Positions 1-13,300 of a stretch of DNA of 64,000 nucleotides are shown in pieces. The notes below the pieces were generated by a model. That model made no database searches, was not told where the DNA came from, and was given only the letters and a program-made list of their open reading frames with translations. Source of the stretch: Mesaphorura yosii (lineage: Eukaryota; Arthropoda; Collembola; Poduromorpha; Tullbergiidae); the NCBI GenBank assembly GCA_009869945.1, contig WIXG01000038.1, positions 62,001 through 126,000 of the forward strand, in the 5' to 3' direction. The stretch's first letter is position 1, and the number at the start of each line of letters is the position of its first letter. Made by a program: the position numbers and the translations under genes.

Positions 1-1204
1 CAGGACACGCGGGTGCAGAACATTTTTCTCGTTTCGATACCCTCGATCATCCTGTAAATACTTACACACTTGAATGCCGTGCCGTGCCGTCCCTGTAGTC
101 GTCTCCATTCTAAATCATTTGTCAATCTTGGCACTGCACCATTTAACCGGCCCGGCCGTCTAAAGTAATGTCTGAATGTCTCTCTCCCAGCCGTCAGTGC
201 GTGCGTCTTTGCGTGTGATGCAGGGCATTGCGATTATGGGTGGTTTTGTTGAGTGAACAATGCAATGCAAACACGATTGCAAGTGCAAGTGTGTCTTTTG
301 TAAGAAAATTGCATTTTTATAATGTCGTGTCCAATTTTCTCTGTCTCCCCTCTCGGCCACGGCTCTAGCACGTGTTGTCGCTGTTGTGGCACTTTCCCTT
401 TAATTCGCTTCTCATGCCCGGGATTATTGGCTGCGCACGATCGGTCTGTCAAGCGTTTTCTTGTGCTGTAACGAGTTTAGATAAATTTTCCCACAATTGT
501 TCAGTGGAAACGACATTTTTGCCTATCGTATGAAAACATGGTACGCTTTCGGGCGACTGATTAATGAAGTTCTGAAATGCAAACCGTCTTAATTAGGCAT
601 TCATGTCCAAGTCTTGTTAGCACTTGTTGAAATATTTTACTACGAGTTTCGAAGAAATTGATCATTTAGCCGAATTATTTTGCCCGAGCCGCCGGCCGAG
701 ACGGAACGTGTTTGAATGAACACACTTCGCCTTTCACACCCACTCAACTGCACATACCAACTTCGTAAAGCAGAGGCGCACCTGCAAGAGAAAGAGAGAG
801 ACATTAGCCAATTATTTAGTCTGATGAAAGGCGCGAGCAGGGGCACGGGAATTTGTTTCGTGCGGAAATGGAATTATAATTACCAACTGCCTCGTCGGTT
901 TGTGCACCAAAGCAGCTACAGCAGAGAAAGTCTAATTAGTAAGATAAACGCGTTTTCTCTTTAAGTAGTCTACCTGGGCAAGTTTATAATGCGATGACAT
1001 GCTTAATCAGCCACTGTGCCAAGTGGTTTTGTCAAACAAATTAATTTACCAACCGCCGGATCTTTGCACTTCGTTCTTAGTTCTTCTTCACTGCTTCTAC
1101 TTCCACATTGTTTTTCGCTTCGGCTGCGTTTGTGTACACTCCTGCATTAAAACAGTGAAAGTGAAAGGTGACCGGACCCTTCTTTGGTTTCGCCTGTGAG
1201 CAAC
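1..1204. other. Upstream non-coding DNA with probable 5' leader of the navigator gene
   Basis: No coding exon is supported here. The few open frames are short, lack splice logic and match nothing I recognise. The last part, roughly from 1060 to 1204, is pyrimidine-rich and directly precedes the candidate first coding exon, so it may be 5' UTR. I could not fix a start site. Exons for the N-terminal calponin-homology domain found in long navigator isoforms are not visible and, if present, lie before position 1. Confidence 0.4.
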
Positions 1205-1391
1205 ATGTTTTGCGTGAAACTTTTCTCACCGAGCGCACGAAGATCAACGAGGGCTCCGTCTGCTGCTGCGGCTGCTTGTGGTGATGACAGTCCCCGAAAT
1301 CATAAAAATGTGAGCTCTTCTTCATCTTCCAACAACAACCGTGGCAGTGGTCGTCCAACCACCAGAAGCGAGAGCTGGGAAGAAGCATGGG
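1205..1391 (+). CDS. sick: Candidate first coding exon of the long navigator form
   Basis: The ATG at 1205 is preceded by caac, a good insect start context. It opens 62 codons rich in Ser, Arg, Ala and Asn, ending in SESWEEAW. A donor (gtaaac) follows at 1392. The exon ends in phase 1, exactly what the acceptor before 6066 needs, and the junction codon becomes Gly. There is no calponin-homology domain, so this would be a CH-less start, as in vertebrate NAV1. Alternative: the true long form begins upstream of the window and this is an alternative promoter exon or not used. Confidence 0.5.
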
Positions 1392-4300
1392 GTAAACTTG
1401 AAATATTACATTACGAAATATCAACAGTATCTTGTAGTATAGAAACGACCGGGCTTAATTTAACAACGTGAACGGTGAATATTACATGAGGCATGGCACT
1501 CTGGTCTTGCTGCTGCTGCTTCGAGAATTCCGCGTCCGTACAACATGTGTAAAGCATTACGCCCAATAATTTATATTCATGCATTTTGTAGAGTCGAGAG
1601 TGCACTTGAGAAAATAAATACGATGGCCTTATCTTGTCACTGGCCGTGCATCCCAGCGCAGCAGCACGTTGCAGTTTGCCGGCTGCCACGCTCTGATGGT
1701 GCAATATGCCACTGCGCTGCAAAAACCACCAGAACAGGCAATTTAGGGCTTATTTATCCGTATCGTAAGCTATTCATTGTGAACCACACGGATATTTTGA
1801 CCGTGGAGTCAGATTTACACGTTTCTTTTACTGGATGGTCAGTTAAGAAGCGGCTGCATGATTTTATGGTAAAATGGTCAATTTATTGCGGTAGAAAGAC
1901 AAGAAGAATTGCACAAATGCGTTAAATGCATCTGCAACTCGGTTCAAGCAGTGCGGTAGGATTCTTTCGTTGCATAGTGCACGAATCTGCATCTGTGCAT
2001 CCGACTTCGCGTTAAGGATAGAAAAGGCAAGACAAGAATGTGATTTATCTTCATTAAATTGAAGTTATCATCGCTCCCATCTTTCGTGTCGTGTCATTGC
2101 ACTGATGCGGCAACCACAATTTTCAATTCGAATTTAAAACTTCTGTCGCCCACTCGCTTCGTCGCCTCTTGCAAAATTTCATTTCTTGTCGTCAAAAGGA
2201 ATAATTTCAATGTTTTTGAACTGCATTATTGAGCAATAATGACAATATATATTCTGTTGCATTTTTATTTTCATCCTTCCACTCTATTTTTATAGCCGCA
2301 TCTCGATTTCTCTGTAGCCTCTATAGCCTAAAAACGCTTATTCTATCTTCTGGCACCATCTCGGCGCTCGTTGTGTGAATTTCGAAGAATAAAGCAGTGA
2401 CGGCGCTGAGGTAGGCGACCATCGAATTATTTTTTCGTAATATTTCAATATTAAATCTTTGGTGCGAGTTTATTCCTTTCTGGTCCGTTATTTATATTCA
2501 ATTTATTCCGTCGATAAGAAGAGAAGGGGAGATGCAAGCGGTATTCTGTGTATTTTCTTGGAAGGATTGTAGGCTTTCCACTCGTCATTCGTGGCACCGG
2601 CACGCGAAACAACGCAATAACTGTAACCGAGAGTTCTGAAAGTCTTGCGATAATCTTCGTTTCTGATCTCCAACTTTTATACGAGTCAGGTCCAGCGTCC
2701 GTCTTCCAAATTCCTGGAAAGCAGGAAGTCCTTAGCGTTTTTATTACTGAGGCGACGTTCAATGATTCTGCGATGTGGGATATGAATTCTGTGGAAACTC
2801 GAGTTCACGAGTTGCCGAAATGTTTGTGTTTTTTTATAACTTATGGCGCGACCGCAATAAACAATGCCATTATTACCGTTTGCCGTTTATACCGCTGGAA
2901 AGTTAATATGCACAAAATACGGAATCATGCTTCAGCTACGGCAAGGCAATTACTCCTTTTTCTTCGAATCAAATGCGGATACGGTTCACTTTTCACGTCG
3001 GTTTAATGACTTTAACCCCCCAGGAAGCTTTCGTCAAAGTCAGTAGTTTAATTATTCTCCTGTTGCTCGCGTGCGCCAAACACACACCCTCCGTCTCCTT
3101 GTTTTGTGCTCGATTAAGCAAATTCGTTAATCAAAGCAATAAACATATTTTGAGCGGAACAGGCGGCAAAGTCAAGCAATATACAATTAGATTGAGTCCT
3201 CGTCTTTTATTTAATTCAGCAATATTTCACTAGCTGCAAAATAGTTTCCAATATTCGAATTCCCTCGACATGATTAACAAATTATTAAAAAGACACACAC
3301 TGAAAACTATCCGAGATGTGCTTGCCTTGGAAAATCTGGGTTCTTGCAATAACCTTTTATCAATCCCACAAGTCTCCAAATTTTCTATCCAAAGACGACA
3401 ACACTTTCAAAAGAAACCGAATTAACGATCTGAACGCGTTGCATTGCATGACTTGATGCAATAATTTAGCAGAAAAAAATCATTTCCCCACCACAAGTAG
3501 CTAGCAATAGTAATAAATATTCTACGTGGATTGTGGATGCTATCAAAGCTCGCGCTACAAAAGATACGCTACAATTACTCAAAATTTATTTCTACTCTTT
3601 CACCTGCGACCCGCCGCGCCGTTGTTGGTCGTTTTTGGTCGGTCCGAGCGAGCGCAGTTCAAAAGTTGCCCACTGTCGTTTACTTCCATCGGACCCCACG
3701 AGTCTAAAGTGGATTGCTGTGTTGCGCAACGAAATAAAGCAGAATACGAATGCATTGAGACAACAAAAACGAAAATGGAAAGCAAGTTTTTAAAGTGAAA
3801 TATGTGTGAAAGTTTTTCCAAGAAGAAAAGGGTCACAACTGACCAATCAATCATTCGTTCACTCTGCACTGTGCACTACAAAGTTAAATCTGGAGGGACC
3901 AGCTTTCGGGCAGCCAGAATGCGAGACCAATGCGAAGTGACAGACTGAAAGTGTGAAGAAAAGAAAAGTTTTGTCAAAGAAATGTATGTTTTAGTAATAA
4001 ATCAAGATTCATAATAGGATTTTTATGTCTAATATTTTAAACATGCTAATGTTCACCTCGAAATTTACCTGTTCATGCATTATCGAAAATTTTGAGTTTA
4101 TAGCTTGCAAAATTAATCAAAACAGTCATGACTTGGCTTAAAAAAAGCAAAGACGTTATTATTATTATCTTAAAGAAATCTGCAACGCAATGAGGACTCC
4201 CTTAAAATGGAACTGTTGAAGGAGAAAATGATGCAATCTAAATGTACATATTTTTTACATAAACTCATGTCTTATGAAAGCATCGAAATCCACGTCCTCA

Positions 4301-7300
4301 TAAAGTTTGTAATTTATGGCTCCTAAAAAGAACAATAAAAAGAAAATGCAGGGTTAAAGAGTACGTAAGGAGAAGGATAAGAAAAAATGCACGCCGATGC
4401 TGATGTAAAAATTGCATTTTGGTACTTTGCATAATGACTTTTCTCTGCCCCTGCCGCATCAGACAATAATTATGTGCGTCTTAAGAGCATCTTCTCAATT
4501 AGCCTTCCATTGCGGCCGAATTCAATGGCGCGAGCGTATATCTTGGCGCGAGGGGTTGTGGCATTTTCGCATTTTCTAGCAAGTCTCACTACTTAATTTG
4601 CATTGTACCCTTCCCAAAACGGTTTTTCTTCCAACGCAACACGCCGTGTTCTGAGCTCAATCAATCATACGCTGGCGTTGGGAAAGCATATTTTCTAAGC
4701 ATTTTAAAGTTAGTGTCATTTCAATCCGAAGACAAGTATGTTGGTTGCAAGGCAGGCGCAGCCAAGCGCAGGTGTAAAATTATTAAACAGCTTCATTAAC
4801 ATACTTATTGCAAGTCTTGGCTGGCGAATCTTTTGCCATTACATTTTTGCTTGGCGTATTGCGTAGATTACGAAACTCATGTTGACCTTTGCGTTTGCGC
4901 TAACTGCAACTTGAACTTTGCATAATGAGTTATGAAATGACGTAAGGTCAAGTTTGATCTGCAAAAGGCAGGCATGCAGGCCAACTTAGACTTAAGCATT
5001 TCTCTTGCTTGGCTTGAAGTAGATTTGACTTATGAGTCATAAAATAAAATAATAAACGCGAAGGAGACGCCAGTCGAATTGCTGACGCTGACACGATTTG
5101 AACTCAAAATCATTCAACAAGTCGTCAGTCAGAAAATTCACTCTTCCATTCCACAGTTGACAACCTTAAATAATCGTGCCAGGCTTCTAACTGAAAAGAA
5201 ATGCAAACTCGGTCGGATTTCCGACGCTTCCTTCAAGATAATAAGCTATGTTTATGTTTCCCGCGTGATAAAAGCTAAATGAATTGTCTCCTGCGTTTGT
5301 GCTCTGATAAAACACGACTGGAAGAAGTTCTCTCTGTCTCGAATCCCTTCGAAATGACAACTGCAGACAAGTTTTGGACACTACGACTAAAATATTAATT
5401 TTAAATTGTCAATCCACTGCGGTGCTTTGCATTGTTTTCTCTCGCGGCTGCTCTGGTGCAATGTCAGCCTGGCTCTGCTTGTCTTGGTGTCAATTCAATT
5501 TTCCAGTGTCATGTCACTCAGAATATTAAGGATTCATTTCTCTGAGTGCATCACAACTCAAAGGCCTTACGCATCTCGCTAAGCGTATAAGCACACGCTG
5601 CATCGCCATGCACTAACTGCAGTTTCGGTTTCGCTCTGCAGTAAACCATGACAAAATGAATAAAATTAATATTCGTGAAGAGGGTTGTGATGCACCAGAT
5701 GCGATTACAATGGAGAGATGTTAGGAGTAGAATTGCTCATCATCTCACCCACCACGCACACGCGCCGCAGGAACATCACAACGAACGATCAAAATTAAAA
5801 GTAGGAAGTGAAAATGACGGCCTTCTTGTTGTTCCTTGTTAAGAATCGGCGCCTGGATTAAGCCATGCTAAACTTACTCGTGTTTTAGTTGTCATTCAGC
5901 GCCCTGCACTGAGTTGGAAGATGAATGAGCTGTTGTATTCTTGGCGGTTTCGGTTGAGATATTCATCTAACAAAATAAGTGCCTTGCACTGCAGTTCCAC
6001 TTCGCAATTTATCTCACTTTGTGTACAAATTCTCATGAACTATGGATTTTCGCTTGCCGTTTCAGGAAGTATAAAGCCTGCCTCTGGAGGAAGTTCGAGA
6101 TCAACGAGTCCGCTGGCCTCATCTGGCATTCCGCAGTCATTTATTCCGACACCTTCGAGTGCGCGTACCTCCCTGCACGAGAAGCAGCACCTAAGCAGCG
6201 CCAGCGTCAAAGGATCCTCTGGTGGCCAAAGCGCAAACGCCAAGCAGTCTTCGTCTTCCGCCCGCTCTTCCACGACGCATCACAGCAACGGAAACGCACA
6301 TGCAAACGCAATCAATGGGCCCAGTAGCACCAGCGTCGTGAACGGCAAGACGTCTGGGAGCGGGAACACGTCCATGCTTGAAAAATTCAAATTTTTCAAA
6401 GATAAGGACAAAACGGACAAATCAAAAGGTAAGCTGCGTTTGTAAATTGTTGTCTTTGAAATATGATAAGGCAAGACTGAAAAAAGGAGGGCTGAAAGGT
6501 AAACAAATGCATTCTCGTCTTATCTTATCTGTAAGCGAAGGATTAACACCTGAATTGAGCTCCCGCACCCGTCGAGAATGTTATTTACCTTTACCACTCT
6601 TTGAGCCTTCGACTGACCAAGTTTTCGTGACCCAGACGAAGATAAAATCTTAAAGCGTAAAGCGATGTCAAGTTTGCTGGCAACGTCTCAATTCTCAATA
6701 CACGCGACGCGAAATAGTGAAATGTCATTTTAAAATTTTTATGATTTTCAATTCGCTGCGAACACACTTAAACAATTAATGAAGTACAAGCTCACACTCG
6801 CAGCTTAATGGCATTCTGTTTACCGATCCTCGCCCGTGCTTTTACGATGCGAGACATCGTGTTAAATGGAGGAACCGGTTTTTATGCCGAGCCGATGGTC
6901 GGATGTTGTGCATTCACAGAACTTTTCTGCAGTATTTTTTATCACTTGGCTCAAGCTCAGGCTGAGGCATCTTTTACTTTGACATTCAATTTGGTCAGAG
7001 TATGTGAAAGAATTAATGAAAAACTTCTTTTTAATAAGCAACGAGAAAAGAAATAATTTTATGAATAATGAAATACACTACACACGCGTAAAGAAATGAA
7101 GAAACAACCATAAAATTCGGTGCTTGGAGCCTATTGTCTTGAATTCTCTTTCGTAGATTCTCTGCCTAGCCTCGGCTCTTATTTGTTTGAATTCTCTGCT
7201 TAATTTATCTTACGCGAGCATAAAGACTAAACACAAAACATAAGCGATAAGAACGGGGAATTAAAGAATACGCATACGTTCAGTTTACGCTCGTATTTAC

Positions 7301-10300
7301 ACGTCGGAGGAGCATAGCATCAGGTTTATGTCTCAAGGAAGTTGCGGAGCACATTTTTCATTGATGCACTGACATAATCTCAGTTCTCAAGTTTCAATTG
7401 CTCCAGTGCAGTCGCAGTCGCGTTTACGTCTCGGCCAGCAGTGTTTACATTTATTAACATTCATTTGCCTGAGTCGACTGTGATTGTAATTTCTGTGAAT
7501 GTGTTTATTTACGAGGTGGTTCCAAACGCACGTCGAGTTCCAGTGGATTCAGCTCAGCCCGCTCTGAACGATCCGATTCATCCGCGAGCCTCTGTAATGA
7601 GGGCAATAAAGCGTAAGTAAAATCAACTTTAATCTTCTCTTCTGCATTCTGCCCTGCTCACGTTGCTGGTCGAGCCAGTCACTTCGTCGGGTTAATGGAA
7701 TGCCTTTGCCAATTAATTTCAAAGCTCAAGTGCTCGTGATCATAAAATGGACATTAATGCATGATGCGTACACAAAACAAAACAAAACTGGTGAGATAGT
7801 TCACGAAAACGTAAACAGAGCAGATAAAAATAGAATCCCGATTTTCCAGACTCTTTCCTTTTATTATCGATCAGAAATTCACAACTTCCATTCTCTTTTC
7901 ATTGAACTTCAGTTTATTTAAGTCGTAAGTGAGTAAAATGAGTGCACTTGTAATTTATTTTACTGCGAATCTTAAATTTGTGCAAAGTTCAAGAAACCAA
8001 GCATGTAGAAATATTGTGGCAGCTAGTTTATTTATAGAATCTACCCTAACGTCGACTCGTTTGCATTTGCATTACGAAATTATGATTTCCAAGGGTTTTA
8101 TAACCGCATTGATTGATATAAATGGTGTTTGGGTTCGACTACTTCTAATCGCCCCCCAACACGATGATATCATTGATGGCTTGATAGATACAACGAAAAA
8201 CGAAATTCAGACGTAGTACAACGCGGCGCAGAGGTTATGGCTTGGCCTGGTCTGGCCCGGTCTGGTCTGGGTTGGAATTGCAGTACAGAAGAGGCATTGT
8301 TTATAACAGCAGTGATATTATTGTGCGAGTGAGTAGTGAATATATTGCATTTCATTGTGCTCTACCCTGCCTACACTCTCAATTACGCGGAGTAAAAGTG
8401 TGTAAACGTTTAACGCACTAATGCAATTCTTTAAATGGATAAAGACGACGATGATGATGATGACTGAGTGACTGACTCCATTTGGTCTCTTTCATGCTCA
8501 CTTCATTGCTTTTGTATTTCTGTTCGCATTCGTAGGGGTTTAGTGGAAGGGTCATCCTCGCTATCATCTCTGAGTCGAGAGACTCCTGGATCTCATCTAC
8601 AAAATCCACATGCGCTTGGGAACGGGACTCTCATTCAGCAGTCGTCCCTCGTGAGCTCCGGTGATCAGCGCAACAGCAACAATTCGCTTACACCGGCAGC
8701 GGCAGCGGCAGCGGCAGCAGTCGCCAGCGCCAACAATGTGACTGCCACCGCAACCGCCTCGGCCTCGACTCCTCGACTCGGCATCAAGAGCTTCCGTCAA
8801 AAGTTGGGCAAAGCAATTGCATCGAAAGAGAGTAAAAGTAGCAGCTCCCCAAAGAACGCGAGAAAGGAAGCGGAACAATTTCACCAAATTGAACAGTCAT
8901 CCAAAAGCTTTCAGCACTCATCCAGAGCTCAATCTCAATCACAGCCACAGCCCGGTACAGCGAAATCTGAGTATCTCGACGCGGGCGTGAAAGATGCGCC
9001 TGGCTTGGTGACGGCCGGTGCCTCAGAGAGCATTCAACCGAAGAGGGCTGCGGTAGAGAAGCACACGCACACGGATCGAACATCAAATAACAATAATCAA
9101 GGTGGTAATGGCGGAAGAAATGAAGTGACAAAATTACGCGTGCCAAGAACCATGGACGTTGTGGTGACGAGTGAAGGAGGCGGCAGTAATAGCAATAGCA
9201 GTGATTTTCTAAGACGTTCGAAGCCATCCACGGCGAACGGCAGCAGCAGCAGCGGCCTTCCAACGAGCAGCGTCAGAGACGTAAGGAATAGGTACTCGGG
9301 AACAGGAATTCCGTCAAGAAACAGCATCGTCAATAGCGGTAGCAGCGGAATTGGAAGTGGTAACAACAATTCGACATCGGCATCACGAGACGAGCTGTCG
9401 AACGGTGTGTCCGAGCTGTCCGTATCTTTCACGAATATTAACAATTGTGCTGGAACAGGAATTCCTAAACCCACGGCGGCCGTGAAAGGGACCACGAAAT
9501 CAAACGCGACGACGGCGGCGGGCATAGGAAAAGAAACTGGCACGAGCTGCACCAACATCAATCAGGCCTCGAACAACAACAATAATAATATTATAAACGG
9601 CGGAGATAGAGAAAAGGCTCTGAAGAAAGCACAACAGACTTCGACGCCCAACATGGCGACGGTGGGCACAGGCACTTCAAAGAGTGGCATGGACAACAAG
9701 GAGACTGGAACTTCGACCAACTGCACGGCAGCATCACCATCGGACAATGAGAAGTCAAACAACGACTTGACTTTCGACCTTGACCAGTTATCTGAGCACA
9801 AGATGCACAAAAACGAGAGTCCGCTCTCGTCGTCGTCCGGCATTTCTGTGGCGATGGTCTCTCCAATGCCCCTCAACAACAACAGCATCCTACCTTCGGT
9901 TTCCAGCTCAGTCGACTCGGCGCTGAATCAATCAAACTTCACATCGCTGGAGAACAGCGTGATCATGACGCCAAACGATCAGCAGGCGGCGTTGTGCGCC
10001 CCGAGCGAAGAAATGTTTTCAACGGCGCCTGAAGCGTCTGAGACACAACAGCGACAGGACAAAAGCAAAGGTGAAAGCTCATCATCGAAGACTGATGCAA
10101 ACGCGTCGACATCGGTGGTAGACAACTCCCGTCGCAGCTCAGAGCACAGCGACAAGCTGAACTCTCAAAGTGTCAGCGACGTGATTGTAGAATGCGACGA
10201 AGACGATCTCATGCTGAATGTGACGCCCATGGAGCCTCTGGAGAGCATCATGCGGAATTCGCCGTACGGATACATGAAGAGTCCGCCAGGCAGCGGGTTC

Positions 10301-13300
10301 TTGTCTCCCAAGTCGCCTGGACAACTTGGACGAATGGGTAAGTAGGATTTTTTACGAATCGAAGTCGATAGATGCGTACATTTTAGCTTTCATCTGCGCC
10401 GGGCGCGTCGGCCTGTGTGAGATTCCGAGTCCATGCAATATGCAAGACAAGGCGAAAGTTTAGTGGTCGTAGCGTAGCAAAAATGACATTGAACGAAATG
10501 AGAAGATTACTGATCATTTGATCTCATTTGATCTGATCTCTGCCGTTAGGCTTTATTGCGAGTCACGTCTCACTCGCAAAACTCCTTTAATCTACCCCAG
10601 CGCAGTATGCAGTAAAATTTATACTGTTGGGGATGGTAATGAGAAAATTTCTTGTGTGTATCACGAAGGCGAGACGCGAGCGAAGAAATCCCTTTTATCT
10701 TGAACTTGAACTCTTTAATTTCCGTTTACGCGTTTTTCGTCACACGTCTTGTGCGTGTTTCTGTCGCTTGCCGCGTCTGTCAGAAATGACTCAAATAACA
10801 TGCCACTTGCGACTGCGACTTTTCTTCTTCTGTGACTTGACACGTTCCTCTGTTTCACTTTCATACGAAGGTCCTGCATTCCCCGAGACCGGCGCTGGCG
10901 GAGGAAGATCGGCAGCGGAGAATCGACATTTGCTCTCTCATTTCTGCAATTCCATCGGACGAAGTGGCCATCAGCAGATCGGAGGCGCCAACAAATATGA
11001 CCGCGGGAATTCGCGTCACAGAACCGGCGTCAGCGTCGGAGACTACGACTACCCCGACATTGATTCGCTGGATCTTAACGGTGGTGGTACGTGACTTTCC
11101 TTTCCTTCCCGGCTTTCTACTATTTACTCGACATGCGCGTGCTTTCAGTGCTTTCACTCCCATGGTTATGCCAGACCATGTTACAGCTGCTTGTACGGCA
11201 AGCTGAACGTGCCCAATACCGCCGAGGCGCCCTCTTCATATGCGGCTGCGTATTTTTTGTCAGACGTTAAAACTTGTTTGTTGTCTCGGTTCTTCGCTCT
11301 GCGGTCTACCCCTGCGTCTTTGAATCGCTACTCGACCGACTCGAGCAAGAGCCACGTTACGTGTGTGCTTAAGAAAATCGAGTCGAGAGGGCGAGGAGGC
11401 CGTTTTGTCGCCTGTTACTTAGAAATGGGGCTCAGGTTAGGTAATTTTGACTTGTCTTTGGGGATTTTCCTGTTACTTTCAACCGCGTTTTCATTGCTCA
11501 TTCAATCATTTCAATTATTGAGTGTAAATCAGATTTAAGCACTGTTGATTAATTAAATTACCCCGGAATCAAACTCCGACTCAGTTGCATTTTGCATAAA
11601 TACGTCAGCCTGAAATTGCAAAACTCTAAACACAGACGAGAGATGAGCAAAGAACGGAAGCGAAAGCGCCAATTTTCGTACAACTTGCATTTGCATGTTT
11701 TGCGACTGTGAGTTCAGATTAGGTTGTTAAAAATAGAGCACGATTTTCCAGGCATTACTTTCCTTTTGTCGTGCGCAGTGCATCACTGCTTCGCAAATTG
11801 AATCATAACGACGCTGCTGCGATGCAATAATGTAGAGAAAAGAAGTAGCACGTAGCAGAAAAGCAAGACCGTGTCCTGAAAGTGCTGCATACTGAACAAT
11901 GAATACAGTATGAAAATAGAAAATTCAATTTGTAAATCTTTTCTGCAGGTGATATTTTACAAATCGAATTTTCCTCTTTACTTTACACAAAGTTCATGAC
12001 AAAGCAAAGCATTGCATCACGCACTTGTCACGTAGTCGCAGCTTTCCTTTCAACTTGTCTCTTTCATATGATAATGAAAACGCACTTCCGAGTTCAAACC
12101 ATGAGAAGAGAACTGAGATAGCTGAGATACCGAACAAAGTGAGGATACTGATTGGATGGATGCTGATGCTTTCGGCATGCAAAGGAAATGTGTAACTTCA
12201 TCGTGTTACGTTTGAGCTTGAACGTGCTTTGAGAAATGCGAAATGTTTACTTGTTTATTCAGGTAAAGTTAAAATTAAGTCGCATTTAAAGTAGCGCCTC
12301 ATTTTCCTATGAAAGGCGTGTATTTGTCGATTCTTGCAATTCTTGCTCTTGCTGCTCTCAAGAAAACATCCAATAAATGGTTCGATAAGAGATTTATGAT
12401 CTTGCAAGCGAGAGAAAGCACTTTTCTTTTATTACGTTCTCTGATCTCATTGATGCCTGCCCGCCTGCTGAATGCGAAATCATGTGCGCGTGTGAAAACA
12501 ATGGAAGCGTTGTGTTTTGCGATGTTTTGAGTCGTGTTTTGTGGGCTAGAAATTTATTCTCATAAGTTTATACCCATTTTTTTTGGTTTATTGCCGGAAT
12601 CAGGCTATCTTTCCGATGGAGATTTATTGCTGTCTGGAAATAATGGAGCTCGAGGCGGTGTAAACGACGGATACCTCTCCGAGAGCAGTGCGTCGATCTA
12701 CAACCCGCGACGACTCCCGACCTCATCAAATAATATCGCGGCAGGCAGTGGGCGCTGCAGAGATGGATTTCTCGGCGGAAGAAATAACAAACTCATTACA
12801 GAAGATAGGTAAGCCATAATACGGAGGGTTAATGTCTAATAAGTAGAATAATGACCGCATAAAAGAAAGGAAACCTAGCAACTCGTCGTGCGAAGTGGTA
12901 GATGCGTAAATGGAAAGCTCAGAAAGACAAAGGAAATCAAAGCAAACAAGAAACTTGCTTCCTCCAGGAAATCTTCGACGTTAATGGCGTATGCCGTTCT
13001 CCATTCGCTATTCGCTTTTGTGTCGGAGAAGGAAGAGTTGGCCCACGCTCATTTCAATCCATTTATCTGAATGGATTCAATTTCACGACAGTCTTGAGGC
13101 TTAACTCTCGAATTACAAGGTGTCACGAAACTTCGATTTGCTTTTCCCGTGCTGGACCGAGCAAAGGCTGCTTCGAATTTATTTGTGGACCAGAACAACG
13201 CAAACTCGAAAACAAGCAAACAATGGGCCGAGTGGGCTGATTCGTTTGTGAAGATTCTTATTTCTTATTCCTACGTGCGGCACGAAAATCGTTGAGACCA

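Noticed and set aside
5921-6065. ATG-started extension upstream of the navigator exon at 6066
   Set aside because: It reads through a clear acceptor (ccgtttcag). The residues have no family similarity, and the exon phase is explained by the upstream first exon.
9097-9888. Long minus-strand open frames (154 and 108 codons) opposite the large navigator exon
   Set aside because: They are Leu/Pro-rich mirror images of Ser/Asn/Gly codons in the plus-strand exon, with no independent gene signals.
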